This document shows, in pieces, positions 19,553 through 31,399 of a stretch of DNA of 64,000 bases (position 1 is the stretch's first letter; each line of letters begins with the position of its first letter). Source of the stretch: Lamellibrachia satsuma (taxonomy: Eukaryota; Annelida; Polychaeta; Sabellida; Siboglinidae); the NCBI GenBank assembly GCA_033239005.1, contig BSQZ01000022.1, positions 1,875,501-1,939,500 on the forward strand, in the 5' to 3' direction. The position numbers and the translations under genes were made by a program. The notes beneath the pieces are model-generated. The model had not been told where the DNA came from. It saw only the letters and a program-made list of their open reading frames with translations, and did no database searches.

Positions 19553-20046
19553 ATGGCTACTACTTTATGCATTGAAGTAAGAACCCGGGTAACGTGGCTA
19601 CTACTTGATGCATTGAAGTAAGAACCCGTGTAACGTGGCTACTACTTCATGCATTGAAGTAAGTACCCGTGTAACGTGGCTACTAATTCATGCATTGAAG
19701 TAAGTACCCGTGTAACGTGGCTACTACTTCATCATTGAAGTAAGAACCCGTGTAACGTGGCTACTACTTTATGCATTGAAGTAAGTATCCGTGTAACGTG
19801 GCTATTACTTTATGCATTGAACTAAGTATCCGTGTAACGTGGCTACTACTTCATGCATTGAAGTAAGAACCCGTGTGACGTGGCTACTACTTCATGCATT
19901 GAAGTAAGTACCCGTGTAACGTGGCTACTACTTCATGCATTGAAGTAAGAACCCGTGTGACGTGGCTACTACTTCATGCATTGAAGAAAGTACCCGTGTA
20001 ACGTGGCTACTATTTCATGCACTGAAGTAATAACCCATGTTACGTG
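19553..20046. repeat. Minisatellite, 41-bp unit, about 12 copies
   Basis: Unit GTGGCTACTACTTCATGCAT plus TGAAGTAAGAACCCGTGTAAC. Confidence 0.95.
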
Positions 20047-20532
20047 ACATACAAAACAAACCTCGTAATTACTATCATAGTTTATGTAATTGAATGTCTT
20101 ATTTAGTTGTTAAACAACATTAGCCTTTAACATCATAATTAACATCATAATTAACATCATTAATTGCGTGAGAAAATAAACGGCAAGAATTGACTAACAT
20201 GTTATTTAATACAGTTGAAAATATTAGCGTTCTGCTTTAAATTATCATATTTGAGAATTAAAAAGTGGTTATTACTGGTTTATTTTGTTGCATTCAATTA
20301 GACGCCATTGTTGGTTTGTGAGGTGCAGTGTTAACGGTGAGCGTAGAATGCAAGGGCAGATTAGTTCACGCGTATTGATCCAAACATTACAACACACTGC
20401 GCACGTACAACGTGTTCGTTGTTTTCTTTTGCCACACATGTGTCCCGGTGTGTGTATAGTCGCACGCCGCAATAACACGACACTGCTTTTGTGATCTAAG
20501 GAATTTCTGTTTCAGCCAAACCATGATCTACG
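20047..20532. other. No recognised feature
   Basis: Spacer with short frames; no known domain. Confidence 0.3.
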
Positions 20533-20780
20533 TACTTTTCATATATCATTGCTAACCGCAGACCAGACAAGCGTGCTGCTAGCCTCTCAAAGTGGATAGC
20601 AGATGGAACCGGAAACTTTTCATATATCATTGCTAACCGCAGACCAGACAAGCGTGATGCTAGCCTCTCAAAGTGGATAGCAGATGGAACCGGATACTTT
20701 TCATATATCATTGCTACCGCAGACCAGACAAGCGTGATGCTAGCCTCCCAAAGTGGATAGCAGATGGAACCGGATACTTA
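20533..20780. repeat. Tandem repeat, 81 bp x 3
   Basis: Starts CTTTTCATATATCATTGCTA at 20535, 20616 and 20697. The unit ends AGTGGATAGCAGATGGAACC. Confidence 0.95.
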
Positions 20781-20945
20781 CCTATATTTCGACACGACAC
20801 TCCATTTTAGATTTAATATCATGTTGTCAATCCCGCATCTATTCTCGTAAGCAGCCTACAGGACATGAATGTATATTTTTGTTTTAATAAAAAATAGTTT
20901 GTCTTTTCATGTTTTCATTGGACAAAACAGAAATATTAGTACACC

Positions 20946-21280
<335 letters not shown>

Positions 21281-21434
21281 TAGCCTCAAATATCACATTT
21301 GCACTTTGTGTTATTTTCAATAGTTTAGTGTCGATGTCATCATTATTGAACACCATTTCAGTTAGCATATCACATTTTACAAAAAATTGGATTCGTTAAA
21401 ACAGGGTGCTCAACTACGGCAGATGGAAAACTTC

Positions 21435-21506
21435 AGGTTCCGCCGAGATTTGAACTCGGATTGCAGGATTCAGAGTCCTGAGTGCTAACCGTTACACCAC
21501 GGAACC
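21435..21506 (-). tRNA. trnQ-CUG: tRNA-Gln (anticodon CTG)
   Basis: Complete, with one variable-loop change (G to A at tRNA position 45) against the consensus. Sense-strand TTTT follows (GAAGTTTTCC). Confidence 0.93.
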
Positions 21507-21739
21507 AGTAGGAACACGTGTTGTATACCTGCGTACGTGATTAGTTTACTGCGGATGACGTGATTAGGAATAGTGATAATTTTATGATTATTTTATACTA
21601 AGCGTCAGAACCGGGGGCAACAACAACTTTTATTTATAAAAGCACCGTACATATTTTTTATTTAATATCCTGTACATAATCATACAATAGTTATATTATA
21701 TGGCCTACGCCATAATAAACATAACACAATATTTTATAA

Positions 21740-21744
<5 letters not shown>

Positions 21745-21803
<59 letters not shown>

Positions 21804-21804
21804 A

Positions 21805-21895
<91 letters not shown>
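21745..21895. repeat. TA microsatellite
   Basis: Long TA tract broken by AAACAATATATATAATAT near 21801. Confidence 0.98.
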
Positions 21896-21902
<7 letters not shown>

Positions 21903-22525
21903 CATTCATGTACAATGTAACAAAGCAACACTACATTGTAATACGAAGATAAACGCGGCGTTGCTGTCGCGTTACTAGTTGCGTTGTCTCGGTGGCGGTG
22001 CATTTTTCCCGAAGCCAAAATTACCCGGCATCAAATTACCCTGCTAAAACTAGTCCCTGCATACGTGCAATAGTTAGTCCAGTTTGTGCGTGTGCTAAGC
22101 AGTTATGTGGACACTATCACACTTCTGCACGTCTCGTGTTAATTCATCTACTGCTGAACAGTTACACACACTCTGAGTAACTGTATCGTACAGTCTGGAG
22201 GGGACTATAGTTTTGTCCAAGGTTGACCAGTTTTGGCTGCCAAAGTCGGTCCGGGTGGATACATTATGGCCGCCAAAATTCATCCTGCGGACCGATTTTG
22301 GTGGGGACCAATTTTAGCGTTACAGCGCCGCAGACCTCTTTGCAGCTTGTAGAAAATAACTGAATTATTCTAACAATGCGAGGTCGGCATACACCATAAA
22401 ATTGCTTAATTTGCATGTTTGTTAAGCAATGTACAGTTCAGCAGGGGTGGAGGCTAGGACTCGCTATAGCCGACGGGTGATTCCCGTGTTTATGGTTGGT
22501 TTATGAATAAGACAATGAAACTAAA
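21896..22525. other. tRNA-cluster spacer, no gene seen
   Basis: The part at about 22340-22420 (TTTGCAGCTTGTAGAAAATAA ... GCGAGGTCGG-ATACACC) is homologous to 19420-19490, part of the duplicated tRNA flanks. Confidence 0.4.
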
Positions 22526-22597
22526 AGGTTCCGCCGAGATTTGAACTCGGATCGCAGGATTCAAAGTCCTGAGTGCTAACCATTACACCACGGAGCC
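22526..22597 (-). tRNA. trnQ-UUG: tRNA-Gln (anticodon TTG), acceptor-stem mismatch
   Basis: 72 nt, anticodon TTG, A and B boxes intact, TTTT directly following. The 5' end reads GGCTCCG against CGGAACC, so pair 3 is C-A. The same change occurs at 31328 and 11812. Confidence 0.88.
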
Positions 22598-22997
22598 ATA
22601 CGACGACGTTATAGGCCCTATCGTATTATCTGCCAAGTTGTCTGGTATTGCATGTCGGGCCTATAAATTATTTTTTCAAAGCCTTTTTGTCGAGTAAGTA
22701 CTTGACAATTACATATCTAACATCAATTAATAAATAATTTGTTATCAATTAATTAGGTCTTAATGTTTAAGTTACATATGGTGTAATGACTATAAAAGGC
22801 CATATAAGAATTAAGGTATCAGTGTCTAAGTTTTAACTTCTCAGTTCTTTGCAAAAGCTAAAGGTTAGGAAATAATATAAACTTTTCTCACTTACTATGA
22901 TGTAATTGGAAATCTAAATTAAATCCGTATTATTTTTAAATATAAAGAACACAAATATAACATTATAGTTGGAAAAACACCATAGATGGTAAAACTC

Positions 22998-23069
22998 AGG
23001 TTCCGCCGAGATTTGAACTCGGATCGCAGGATTCAGAGTCCTGAGTGCTAACCGTTACACCACGGAACC
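22998..23069 (-). tRNA. trnQ-CUG: tRNA-Gln (anticodon CTG)
   Basis: Complete consensus CTG copy with sense TTTT after (GAGTTTTACC). Together with 22526 it forms a TTG-CTG pair about 400 bp apart, mirrored by 18659/19081. Confidence 0.95.
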
Positions 23070-23346
23070 AATTTAACTCGCTCACATTCCGTCTTCTCTA
23101 CACGCACGAAACATGATTTGTTTACACTCTGAATGTTGCAATTTATCAGTTTCCTACAACAACACCACAGACATTGACAGCAGCACTACAAGACGAGTGG
23201 TATGAGTGAACAATATTGTTCGATTTTATTTACGTTAATTGTGTCGTTTACTATATCCGCCAGATGGCGATACTAATACCCCTTTTACTCGCGTCTGCGA
23301 GTCGGATCGCCAACGTAATCCCTTTAATTTACCATGTAGTCTGTAG
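23070..23346. other. Spacer, no gene seen
   Basis: Unique sequence between a tRNA and a 35-bp array. Confidence 0.3.
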
Positions 23347-24485
23347 ACGGTCTGTGATTACGATCAAATTGTGTTGTGTAAATGGTCTGTGATTACGATC
23401 GAACTGTGCTGTGTAAACGGTCTGTGATTACGATCGAACTGTGTTGTGTAAACGGTATGTGATTACGATCGAACTGTGTTGTGTAAACGGTCTGTGATTA
23501 CGATCGAACTGTGTTGTGTAAACGGTCTGTGACCACGATCGAACTGTGCTGTGTAAACGGTCTGTGATTACGATCGAACTGTGCTGTGTAAACGGTCTGT
23601 GATTACGATCGAACTGTGTTGTGTAAACGGTCTGTGATTACGATCGAACTGTGCTGTGTAAACGGTCTGTGATTACGATCGAACTGTGCTGTGTAAACGG
23701 TCTGTGATTACGATCGAACTGTGTTGTGTAAACGGTCTGTGATTACGATCGAACTGTGCTGTGTAAACGGTCTGTGATCACGATCGAACTGTGCTGTGTA
23801 AACGGTCTGTGATCACGATCGAACTGTGTTGTGTAAACGGTCTGTGATTACGATCGATCTGTGTTGTGTAAATGGTCTGTGATTACGATCGAACTGTGTT
23901 GTGTAAACGGTCTGTGATTACGATCGAACTGTGCTGTGTAAACGGTCTGTGATTACGATCGAACTGTGTTGTGTAAACGGTCTGTGATCACGATCGAACT
24001 GTGTTGTGTAAACGGTCTGTGATCACGATCGAACTGTGTTGTGTAAACGGTCTGTGACCACGATCGAACTGTGCTATGTAAACGGTCTGTGATTACGATC
24101 GAACTGTGCTGTGTAAACGGTCTGTGATCACGATCGAACTGTGTTGTGTAAACGGTCTGTGATTACGATCGAACTGTGTTGTGTAAACGGTCTGTGATCA
24201 CGATCGAACTGTGTTGTGTAAACGGTCTGTGATCACGATCGAACTGTGTTGTGTAAAGGGTCTGTGATTACGATCGAACTGTGCTGTGTAAACGGTCTGT
24301 GATCACGATCGAACTGTGCTGTGTAAATGGTATGTGATTACGATCGAACTGTGCTGTGTAAACGGTCTGTGATCACGATCGAACTGTGCTGTGTAAACGG
24401 TCTGTGATTACGATCGAACTGTGTTGCGTAAACGGTATGTGATTACGATCGAACTGTGTTGTGTAAACGGTCTGTGACCACGATC
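23347..24485. repeat. Minisatellite, 35-bp unit, about 32 copies
   Basis: Unit ACGGTCTGTGATTACGATCG plus AACTGTGTTGTGTAA. Most units carry CGATCG. Variation is mainly T/C at two positions (ATTACG/ATCACG and TGTT/TGCT). No spacers, so it is not a CRISPR-type array. Confidence 0.97.
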
Positions 24486-24705
24486 GCAAACCATTATTGA
24501 TTTGCATGTAGGGGAGACCGGGGCTAGCTGTATACAGGGGCAAGTTTTTACAAACACAGCACATGTATAGATACCATCGACAGTAGTTGGAAGTCCACCA
24601 GCAGACACACTGTCCAAAAAATATTTTTTTACCATGTAAAACTTGTTTTATATGTCCACATATTATCATTTCACGCAGACACTTTTTATGTTTCGAGAAT
24701 GAAAC

Positions 24706-25023
24706 GTGAAACATGTCTACTGTATAATATAAGGGGTTATGCCAAGTAGAAGTTAAACGTGAAACATGTCTACTGTATAATATAAGGGGTTATGCCAAGT
24801 AGAAGTTAAACGTGAAACATGTCTACTGTATAATATAAGGGGTTATGCCAAGTAGAAGTTAAACGTGAAACATGTCTACTGTATAATATAAGGGGTTATG
24901 CCAAGTAGAAGTTAAACGTGAAACATGTCTACTGTATAATATAAGGGGTTATGCCAAGTAGAAGTTAAACGTGAAACATGTCTACTGTATAATATAAGGG
25001 GTTATGCCAAGTAGAAGTTAAAC
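24706..25023. repeat. Minisatellite, 53-bp unit, 6 apparently identical copies
   Basis: Unit GTGAAACATGTCTACTGTAT then AATATAAGGGGTTATGCCAAGTAGAAGTTAAAC, starting every 53 bases from 24706. By eye the copies do not differ. Confidence 0.97.
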
Positions 25024-25254
25024 TAAAACTCAAGATGTGTTATCGTCCACGTGCGTTCAACTACAAAAATCGTGTTTGGGATAAGTTGTTACTGGGGCAA
25101 GTTCTTACAACTGTAACAACGCCCAGGCGACTGGTACCGATGACTCAGCCAGCGAGTAGTGTGCTGACAATGATTGAAAGAACACAGTTTATTTAACCAC
25201 GACGTGTGAATGCTTTATTTCACTTTTGAAGCATAGCTTACTGGTTTATAACCA

Positions 25255-25400
25255 GTACTGTAAATGCAACCTCAGAAGGGCGGGTTAGACATAGATGGAA
25301 AATTGCTGGACTGTCGATAAGCCAACGGCTTCCTTGTCCACTTGCCATCTGGGTGTTTTGTCTTCAATGGCAATCTTGTTAAATCTTGTTAAATTATCAT
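25255..25400 (+). mobile_element. LINE 3' tail fragment (family with CTTCCTTGTCCACTTGCC tail)
   Basis: Contains GGGCGGGTTAGACATAGATG, then GGACTGTCGATAAGCCAACG, then GCTTCCTTGTCCACTTGCCA. The same tail recurs at 51355-51410 (+) and about 55875-55975 (-). Confidence 0.7.
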
Positions 25401-26548
25401 GGCACAGTCCTATTTGAGCAATTAATAAATACTGCATGACACATTGAAATGTGGATGTTCGTGCACGTGTGCGTGAGTGCGGGTATCAAGTAGAAGTCGC
25501 ATTACATTGCCATTCACTATTTCATATTCCATTCAGTAATTTATATTTCATTCACAATTGATTTTTATGTAAAAATCAGGGGAATTAGTGCCCTTTGGAA
25601 CTAAAAATGAAAAACTCAATACATGAAGCTGTGAACACTTACATTGTTATGCACACTGTATATAAGATGTAGAAGTGTGTGTAATCCAATTAATGCAACA
25701 ACAGTAACATGTACGAGTGACACTGGGAAACTTCACATATCTACCTAACTACAATACGGAATATTAAGGGTATGGTATATTTTATTAACACGAATAATGA
25801 TTTTAATGTATATGTTGACAGAAATAATGCATATATCATACTTTTAATAAAAAGTTACTTTAACTGAACATTTTAACAACTATCACCGGTCTCTCATATG
25901 CTTCACAGAGAAGTCGATATGGCGTTGGAATGAACAGGTCTGCCAGCAGTGTAAAGCACTTTGAAGTTTGATAATAGGATAAGGCCGTCTCGTATGATTC
26001 GCAGGCGATGCACTTCGCAACGGTGCCATTTAATATTAACTAGCCGAGTTGCCCGGAATTTAACGGGAAAAAAGCAGTCACTGCAAGAGCGTATATGATT
26101 CCTTGCATTGCCCAGTCACGTTTTGCTAGTGTAATGCCAATGGCAATGACAACTTCGTGCCCGCGAAATCATGTACAACCGCCAGTTTCACGAAGCGTTC
26201 GCACCGTACGAAGGAATTGACGCGGACGGTTGACGTAGATCACGTAACATAAGTAACATAACGTAACATAAGTAACACCACGTAACATAAGTAACACCAC
26301 ATTACCACTTTCGGAAAATTGCAAACATGGTCATTTTATCAGATGTCAGCTGTCATTCTTCTATTTCGTCAATGCATTTAAGCCGAGTAATTCATTTGCA
26401 AAGACGACATTCAGCAGTAAGAAATTAATTAATTGCACACTAACTAACGCGCACCGCTACATGCATGACATATACCAATACTGCGTCTTTGTGTAAATGG
26501 GCGCACAAGTAAGTAACAGTTGCGCCGCTCATAAATACGCAAAAATTC
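25401..26548. other. No recognised gene; small 3-copy repeat at about 26240-26300
   Basis: Unique AT-rich DNA. Three copies of CACGTAACATAAGTAACA-type 20-22-mers lie at about 26240-26300. Confidence 0.4.
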
Positions 26549-26620
26549 AGGTTTCGCCGAGATTTTAACTCGGATCACAGGATTCAGAGTCCCGAGTGCT
26601 AACCGTTACGCCACGGAACC
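26549..26620 (-). pseudogene. tRNA-Gln (CTG) pseudogene, point mutations
   Basis: 72 nt with anticodon CTG. The B box reads GTTAAAATC instead of GTTCAAATC, the acceptor strand reads CGAAACC against GGTTCCG, and one anticodon-stem pair is lost (CGGGA/TCCTG). Loss of the conserved T-loop C should impair both transcription and folding. A T-run still follows. Confidence 0.8.
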
Positions 26621-26829
26621 GAGTGAATGCTGCCGTATTTCGATCCGTAGTAGGCCTGTTGTGAAAGGCTTCAGACACATTTTACATATAAATTACATAC
26701 AAAATAAGGTCGGGGATGTTTGCATGAATCGGTATCATAGGAGCCACCACTGTAATGTCAACAATACGTTACACAATCATCAGTAACGGTAATACAATTA
26801 CCTAAGGGAGCACGTTTAAACAGTTTGAA

Positions 26830-28155
26830 GCCATGTAGTACGCGTGAAGAGTAGCTTGTCGGAAGTTAAAAACATTACGACAGGAGTACCGCAAGGGTCG
26901 GTTCTTGGACCTATACTTTTTAATGCCTACATTGCTCCTTTAGCGAAACTATTACACCAGCACAACATGCAACACCACCTGTATGCCGACGACACTCAAT
27001 TGTACGTCACTTTCCCACCAATGGACCACATGCAAGCTCTTGCACGCATGGAGGCCTACATACAGGAAGTGAAAACATGGCTCTGTGACAACGGACTCGT
27101 CATGAATGAGAACAAATCAGAAGCCATAGTTATCCGTTCACCAAGTCTGCGAACTCCTATTACGTTTAGCCGCATCAACATCTGTGGCCAGTTCGTTGAC
27201 ACATCCGCCGTTATCCGAGATCTTGGATTTGCCATTGACACTCATCTGTCGATGGCATCTCAAGTGTCGAACATATGCCGCAGCTCTTACTATCATCTAG
27301 ACTCACTTACCACCAGCGTTTGCAAAAGTCTGATTCACGGACTAGTAATATCACGGCTTGACTATGGCAATGCGATGCTATTTTTAATTACCGATCGCCT
27401 CATGCACCGTCTGGAAATGGTCCAGCGGTCAGCGGCTCGCATTGTCATGCAGATACGACGGGGTGATCGCCAGTCCATGACGACAATACTGCGGCAACTA
27501 CACTGGCTGCCCATTAAGCGAAGGATTGATTATAAGATACTCGTCCTTGTGCACAAGGCACTCTATGAAGGCACACCAGAGTACCTTGCCGCACTGCTGC
27601 ACCAGTACGCACCACGACACTGCCTACGCTCTGCCGGCGGGCTACTTCTCGACGTGCCACGAGTCAACCTAGAACGTTTCGGCCGCCCAGCATGCCTGTG
27701 CTGGCCCCACGCTGTGGAATAAACTGCCTGCCAACATACGTGGAAACGGCAACCACCGGCAATTCAAGAAGCTACTAAAGACATTTCTTTTTTCCACTTA
27801 ATGGGTTTTACCGCCTTGATACTGCATTTTTAATGATCTTATTACATATTATTAATCCTATTTATGTTCTGTATTATTGATGATATTAGCATTTTATTTC
27901 CTATTTGAGATTTATCTTTTATATACAAATGCCATGTAATCAGTATACTTTTTCTTAAAATAATTTTACACACGCGAACATTCTGCATAGTTTTTAACAT
28001 TTTATACAGCGTATGTATTATTATTATTATCATCACTATCTATACATACAAGTTTGCATCGTGTGAACTGATGCCTGTATACACCCGTGAACGGGGCAGT
28101 AGCCCCGGATTTGATGGTGTCAAAATAAAGTTTTATTATTATTATTATTATAAAG
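26830..28155 (+). mobile_element. LINE, 5'-truncated ORF2 with ATT-repeat 3' tail
   Basis: The ORF 26844-27722 has RT motifs TTGVPQGSVLGPILFNAYI, HLYADDTQLYV (catalytic YADD at about 26977-26988) and NENKSEAIVI, then the C-terminal GLVISRLDYGNAML, VQRSAARIVM, LHWLPIKRRIDYKILVLVHK. A frameshift near 27690 moves the end into another frame (TLWNKLPANIRG ... FKKLLKTFLFST). The 3' UTR has CCCGTGAACGGGGCAGTAGC, ending in TTATTATTATTATTATTATTA at about 28130-28152. The 3' end is shared with 12185-12262. CR1/Jockey-like; inactive through truncation and frameshift. Confidence 0.92.
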
Positions 28156-28633
28156 GTGAACTTGGATCTGGATAATTAGGCGAAGATCCTGCTCAGAAAA
28201 GTCGTTTCTAGGATATCGCGTGTCAACTGTTCGTCGCCGTGCCGCATCGATGGTTACTAAACCTCTCTACGCCATAAAGACCAAGTATTTCTTCGCAAAT
28301 ACGACTCCGGACTACGGGATTTTGTTTACTGTCTGCGTGGATAAATCGTTAGGACTTGCGCAAGTTTTAATTACTAATTACGAACTTCCAACTGATGGTG
28401 ACAATAACAACAACGCTTGCGAAGGAAGATCAAAGTGCCTTTACTGGTGATATCTTTGGCCGTCACCATTTTAAGATCTTTACAACGTCGCTAATCACAA
28501 TAATTGTGTCAACCTCTCCTGTCTCCCGTTGGTTATCGTGGCGTGTTAAGCGTACAAAACCATCGTGGTTTGTTTTGCTAATAAAAATACCGATCCTTAA
28601 ACATTAAGGTACGATGTGAAGGTGTGAAGCAAG
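28156..28633. other. No recognised feature
   Basis: An open frame at 28220-28450 has no known domain. Confidence 0.3.
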
Positions 28634-28705
28634 AGGTTCCGCCGAGATTTGAACGCGGATTGCAGGATTCAGAGTCCTGAGTGCTAACCGTTACACCACG
28701 GAACC
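28634..28705 (-). tRNA. trnQ-CUG: tRNA-Gln (anticodon CTG), probably decaying
   Basis: 72 nt, anticodon and A box intact. One T-stem pair is lost (CCGCG/CTCGG), the variable loop has the same G to A change as 21435, and no TTTT run follows within 20 bases. Could be a weak or inactive gene. Confidence 0.72.
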
Positions 28706-29405
28706 AGATCGAAAACACTATATCTCGATCTGTAGTAGGCCTATTTTGTGAAAGACTTCAAACTCTGACGTGTTTATTTTGCATATAAATAAAATGCAAA
28801 ATTCAAGGCCGAGGAGATTCGTATAAATGTCTCTATCATAGGAGCCATCATATTAATGTCAACAATGACATTACAAAGTCACCAGTAACAGTTGCCTAAT
28901 ATTTTTTTTATCAATTGATAATCCATTAGCATATGCCACACTGCACACAGTGCATACTCATTTGTAATGATACAATTATGTATATGTATTATATAATGTG
29001 ATGAATCATTTTATTATATACAAACAAATTAATGAACATGTAACATTTTACCGACGTGAAATACAACATATTGAATGACCCACGCCTTGGCATCACATTA
29101 GTAATTAGATACACAACAAAGTAGCAGTGACAAATAGTTTGAGTTAGCGGCAGATGTGACAGTCAGGCGCGTAGGTAGCCGTACGCACGTACGCACGTAC
29201 GTACGTGCTTCAACATGAATGTGACAAACAAATATTTAACAAATCCAACCCGCCGCTACAAATGTAATGGTCCATCCGTAATCTGGCTGGCATCCATCAC
29301 GGAGTGCAAGCACGAATGAGACAGTTGACAGAGTCTACCCAACGCCATCTACACTCACTGCAAACGACACAATGTTCATTTGACTATCGTGCTTGACTAT
29401 CGTGC
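28706..29405. other. tRNA flank and AT-rich spacer
   Basis: The first 100 bases (GTAGTAGGCCTATTTTGTGAAAGACTTCA...) match the flank of the tRNA pseudogene at 26549 (26650-26680), showing that these two units are duplicates. The remainder holds nothing recognisable. Confidence 0.5.
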
Positions 29406-30345
29406 TTGACTATCGTGCATGTCAGCAAAGAGCGACAAGTTAGATGTGCAATGGACACTGTCCAGCAAATCGTCTTCTACTTCAACTACTCAGCCCAGAG
29501 GTTGCGTGTCTTTCAGGCTGGGCTCGAGTTAGACGAGGATGCACAAGTTGGTATGAACAACATAACTAATCTGCAATCGCTCTGTGACACAAGATGGTCC
29601 AGTCACGCGAACGCTCTGTATACATTCATATATATTTGAAAGAAGATGGGGACGGCAAAGCCGGACGCTATTTGTTGTCCATCTCCAATTTTTACTTCAT
29701 CATAAAACATTACAATGTCGGCTTCCTCTGACCACATTCCTTCAGTCCAGAAAGTGTAGCTTCTGCCAAAGAAGCAATCACTATACTCGTCCAGCTGCAG
29801 CAGCAGAGGGCTGTCCCAGAAGTATGGAATGCATCCTTTGACAGTGCTGTGGAGCTTGCGGGAAGATTTGTGACTGATGCGAGCAAGCCGCGTGTTGGTA
29901 GACAGAGGCACCGTGAGAACGAGCCCGCAGTTATAACTGACACGCTCAGCCAGTATTGGACGAGGCGACGTATCTGCCGTTCGTGGACCACTTACTGCAG
30001 GAAATTGACACACGTCTATTAGTAACTCGGAATCAATGCGTAGCCCAGTATCTCACAACCACGACAGCGGGTGAATCTGACCCTAGATTGTCCAGCTGTA
30101 AGAGGTGTTCCAGGACGACATGTCAGGTGATCTGCATCAGCTACAAAATGGAAGGCAAGATAGGAGATGGTGAATGTCGCTGAGAGACCCAACACACGCG
30201 AGGGCACGATACAGGAACTCAGTCGTGTCCTGCATCCTAACATGTATACAACACCCGTGATAGTGCTGGTGGTGTGTCTCTCGACTGTCACAGCAGAGCG
30301 GTCATTTAATGGCACGCGACGCCACGGTGACCGCTTAGCACTTGT
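29406..30345 (+). pseudogene. hAT-family transposase remnant (ZMYM/TTF-type), frameshifted
   Basis: Plus-strand readings in several frames line up with the C-terminal half of hAT proteins of the TTF-type/HAT-dimerisation class: FYFNYSAQRLRVFQ and LQSLCDTRWSSHANAL (29406-29639); PEVWNASFDSAVELAGRFV, PRVGRQRHRENEPA and LDEATYLPFVDHLLQEIDTRL (about 29815-30020); and the dimerisation motif LSRVLHPNMYTTPVIVLVV, LSTVTAERSFNGTRR (about 30215-30315). Stops and frame changes between them show a dead copy. No N-terminal zinc finger is visible. Candidate terminal sequences (CAGGCGCGTAGG near 29174, CGGACGCCCCTG ending near 31261) are only suggestive. Confidence 0.82.
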
Positions 30346-30499
30346 CGTGACTGGCCCTTGCGCATGTCCACAAGGACAAGACGTTGGATGCAGAACGCAC
30401 CATCACCAGTTGTTACAGAATCATTATCATTATCATTGCCTATATGTGTGTTCTTGGCTTAATTCGCTGCTGAAAAGTCAAAACAATGGAAACCCATTG

Positions 30500-30697
30500 T
30501 GATCTGCACCACGTGGTTGTTTGGATATGAGTCTATTAGACTAACTTCTAACACACGACGATGGACTTCCGTTGATTTCTTTTGATTCTATGACAACATA
30601 TATGTCGAGGAATCAAAACAATGACAGTCCACGTTTCATGTGTTAGAAGTTAGTGTGATAGACACATATCTAGCCAATCACGTGGTACAGATCAAAA
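30500..30697. mobile_element. Foldback/MITE-like palindromic element, about 200 bp
   Basis: The left arm starts GATCTGCACCACGTGGTTG and includes CTAACTTCTAACACA. The right arm is its imperfect inverse, ending CACGTGGTACAGATC. The arms are about 65-90 bp and meet near the centre. It lies 160 bp downstream of the hAT remnant. Confidence 0.7.
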
Positions 30698-31327
30698 TGG
30701 ACTTGCGGGGTGCGGACTCTACAACAGCGTTGATTAAACAAATGGCTGTTGTTGTTGAAAAGGGTTTGCGTTTGTCTATTAATATAATTATCAGGATTGA
30801 TTCTTAGTGCGTATGGTCATAACGTTTTCCAATGATTTTGGATCATTTTGTAGAACATGTACATGGGTTGCTATAATGCTTCACTAGCTGTTATAATACG
30901 CAATTGGAACGAAGCCAGACGTATAGCAGCTGACAGAGCGAGCTGGAGGAGATGCACTTCGGCTTTCTGGGCCACTGGGCCAGAAGAAGATAGGTGAGGT
31001 GAGGTGTTATAATTAATTGTGTCCATTGGCGTCCGGGGGGGGGGCAAGGGGGAACATGCTCCCCCTGAAGCTGGATGTTTGTAAAATGTATGTCTTTTAT
31101 GGCGAGTAGATTGTTTACTATTTGTGTAAGTAGATTAATTATATACAATTATATTATTACTGTTCATTGAAAGTAGACATTTTGGTAAGTGCAAAGATTT
31201 CTGGTCGAAATCAGAAGCAGAATTGTTAGCACCATTTGGAAAAAGTCTGCGGACGCCCCTGATTGTACCATTGCATAGTAAAGGTATACCTAGCTACGCC
31301 CAAGACAGTATTCTACCTGTGGCATGT
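30698..31327. other. No recognised gene
   Basis: Contains GGCGTCCGGGGGG (31028) and its inverse-like CGGACGCCCC (about 31249-31261), possible ends of a small DNA element. Otherwise unassigned. Confidence 0.35.
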
Positions 31328-31399
31328 GGCTCCGTGGTGTAATGGTTAGCACTCAGGACTTTGAATCCTGCGATCCGAGTTCAAATCTCGGCGGAACCT
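31328..31399 (+). tRNA. trnQ-UUG: tRNA-Gln (anticodon TTG), acceptor-stem mismatch
   Basis: 72 nt, TTG anticodon, A and B boxes intact, TTTT at 31399-31402. The 5' end GGCTCCG faces CGGAACC with a C-A at pair 3, as at 22526. Confidence 0.88.

Noticed and set aside
23347..24485. CRISPR-like regular array
   Set aside because: Direct tandem repeats without spacers, in an animal genome.
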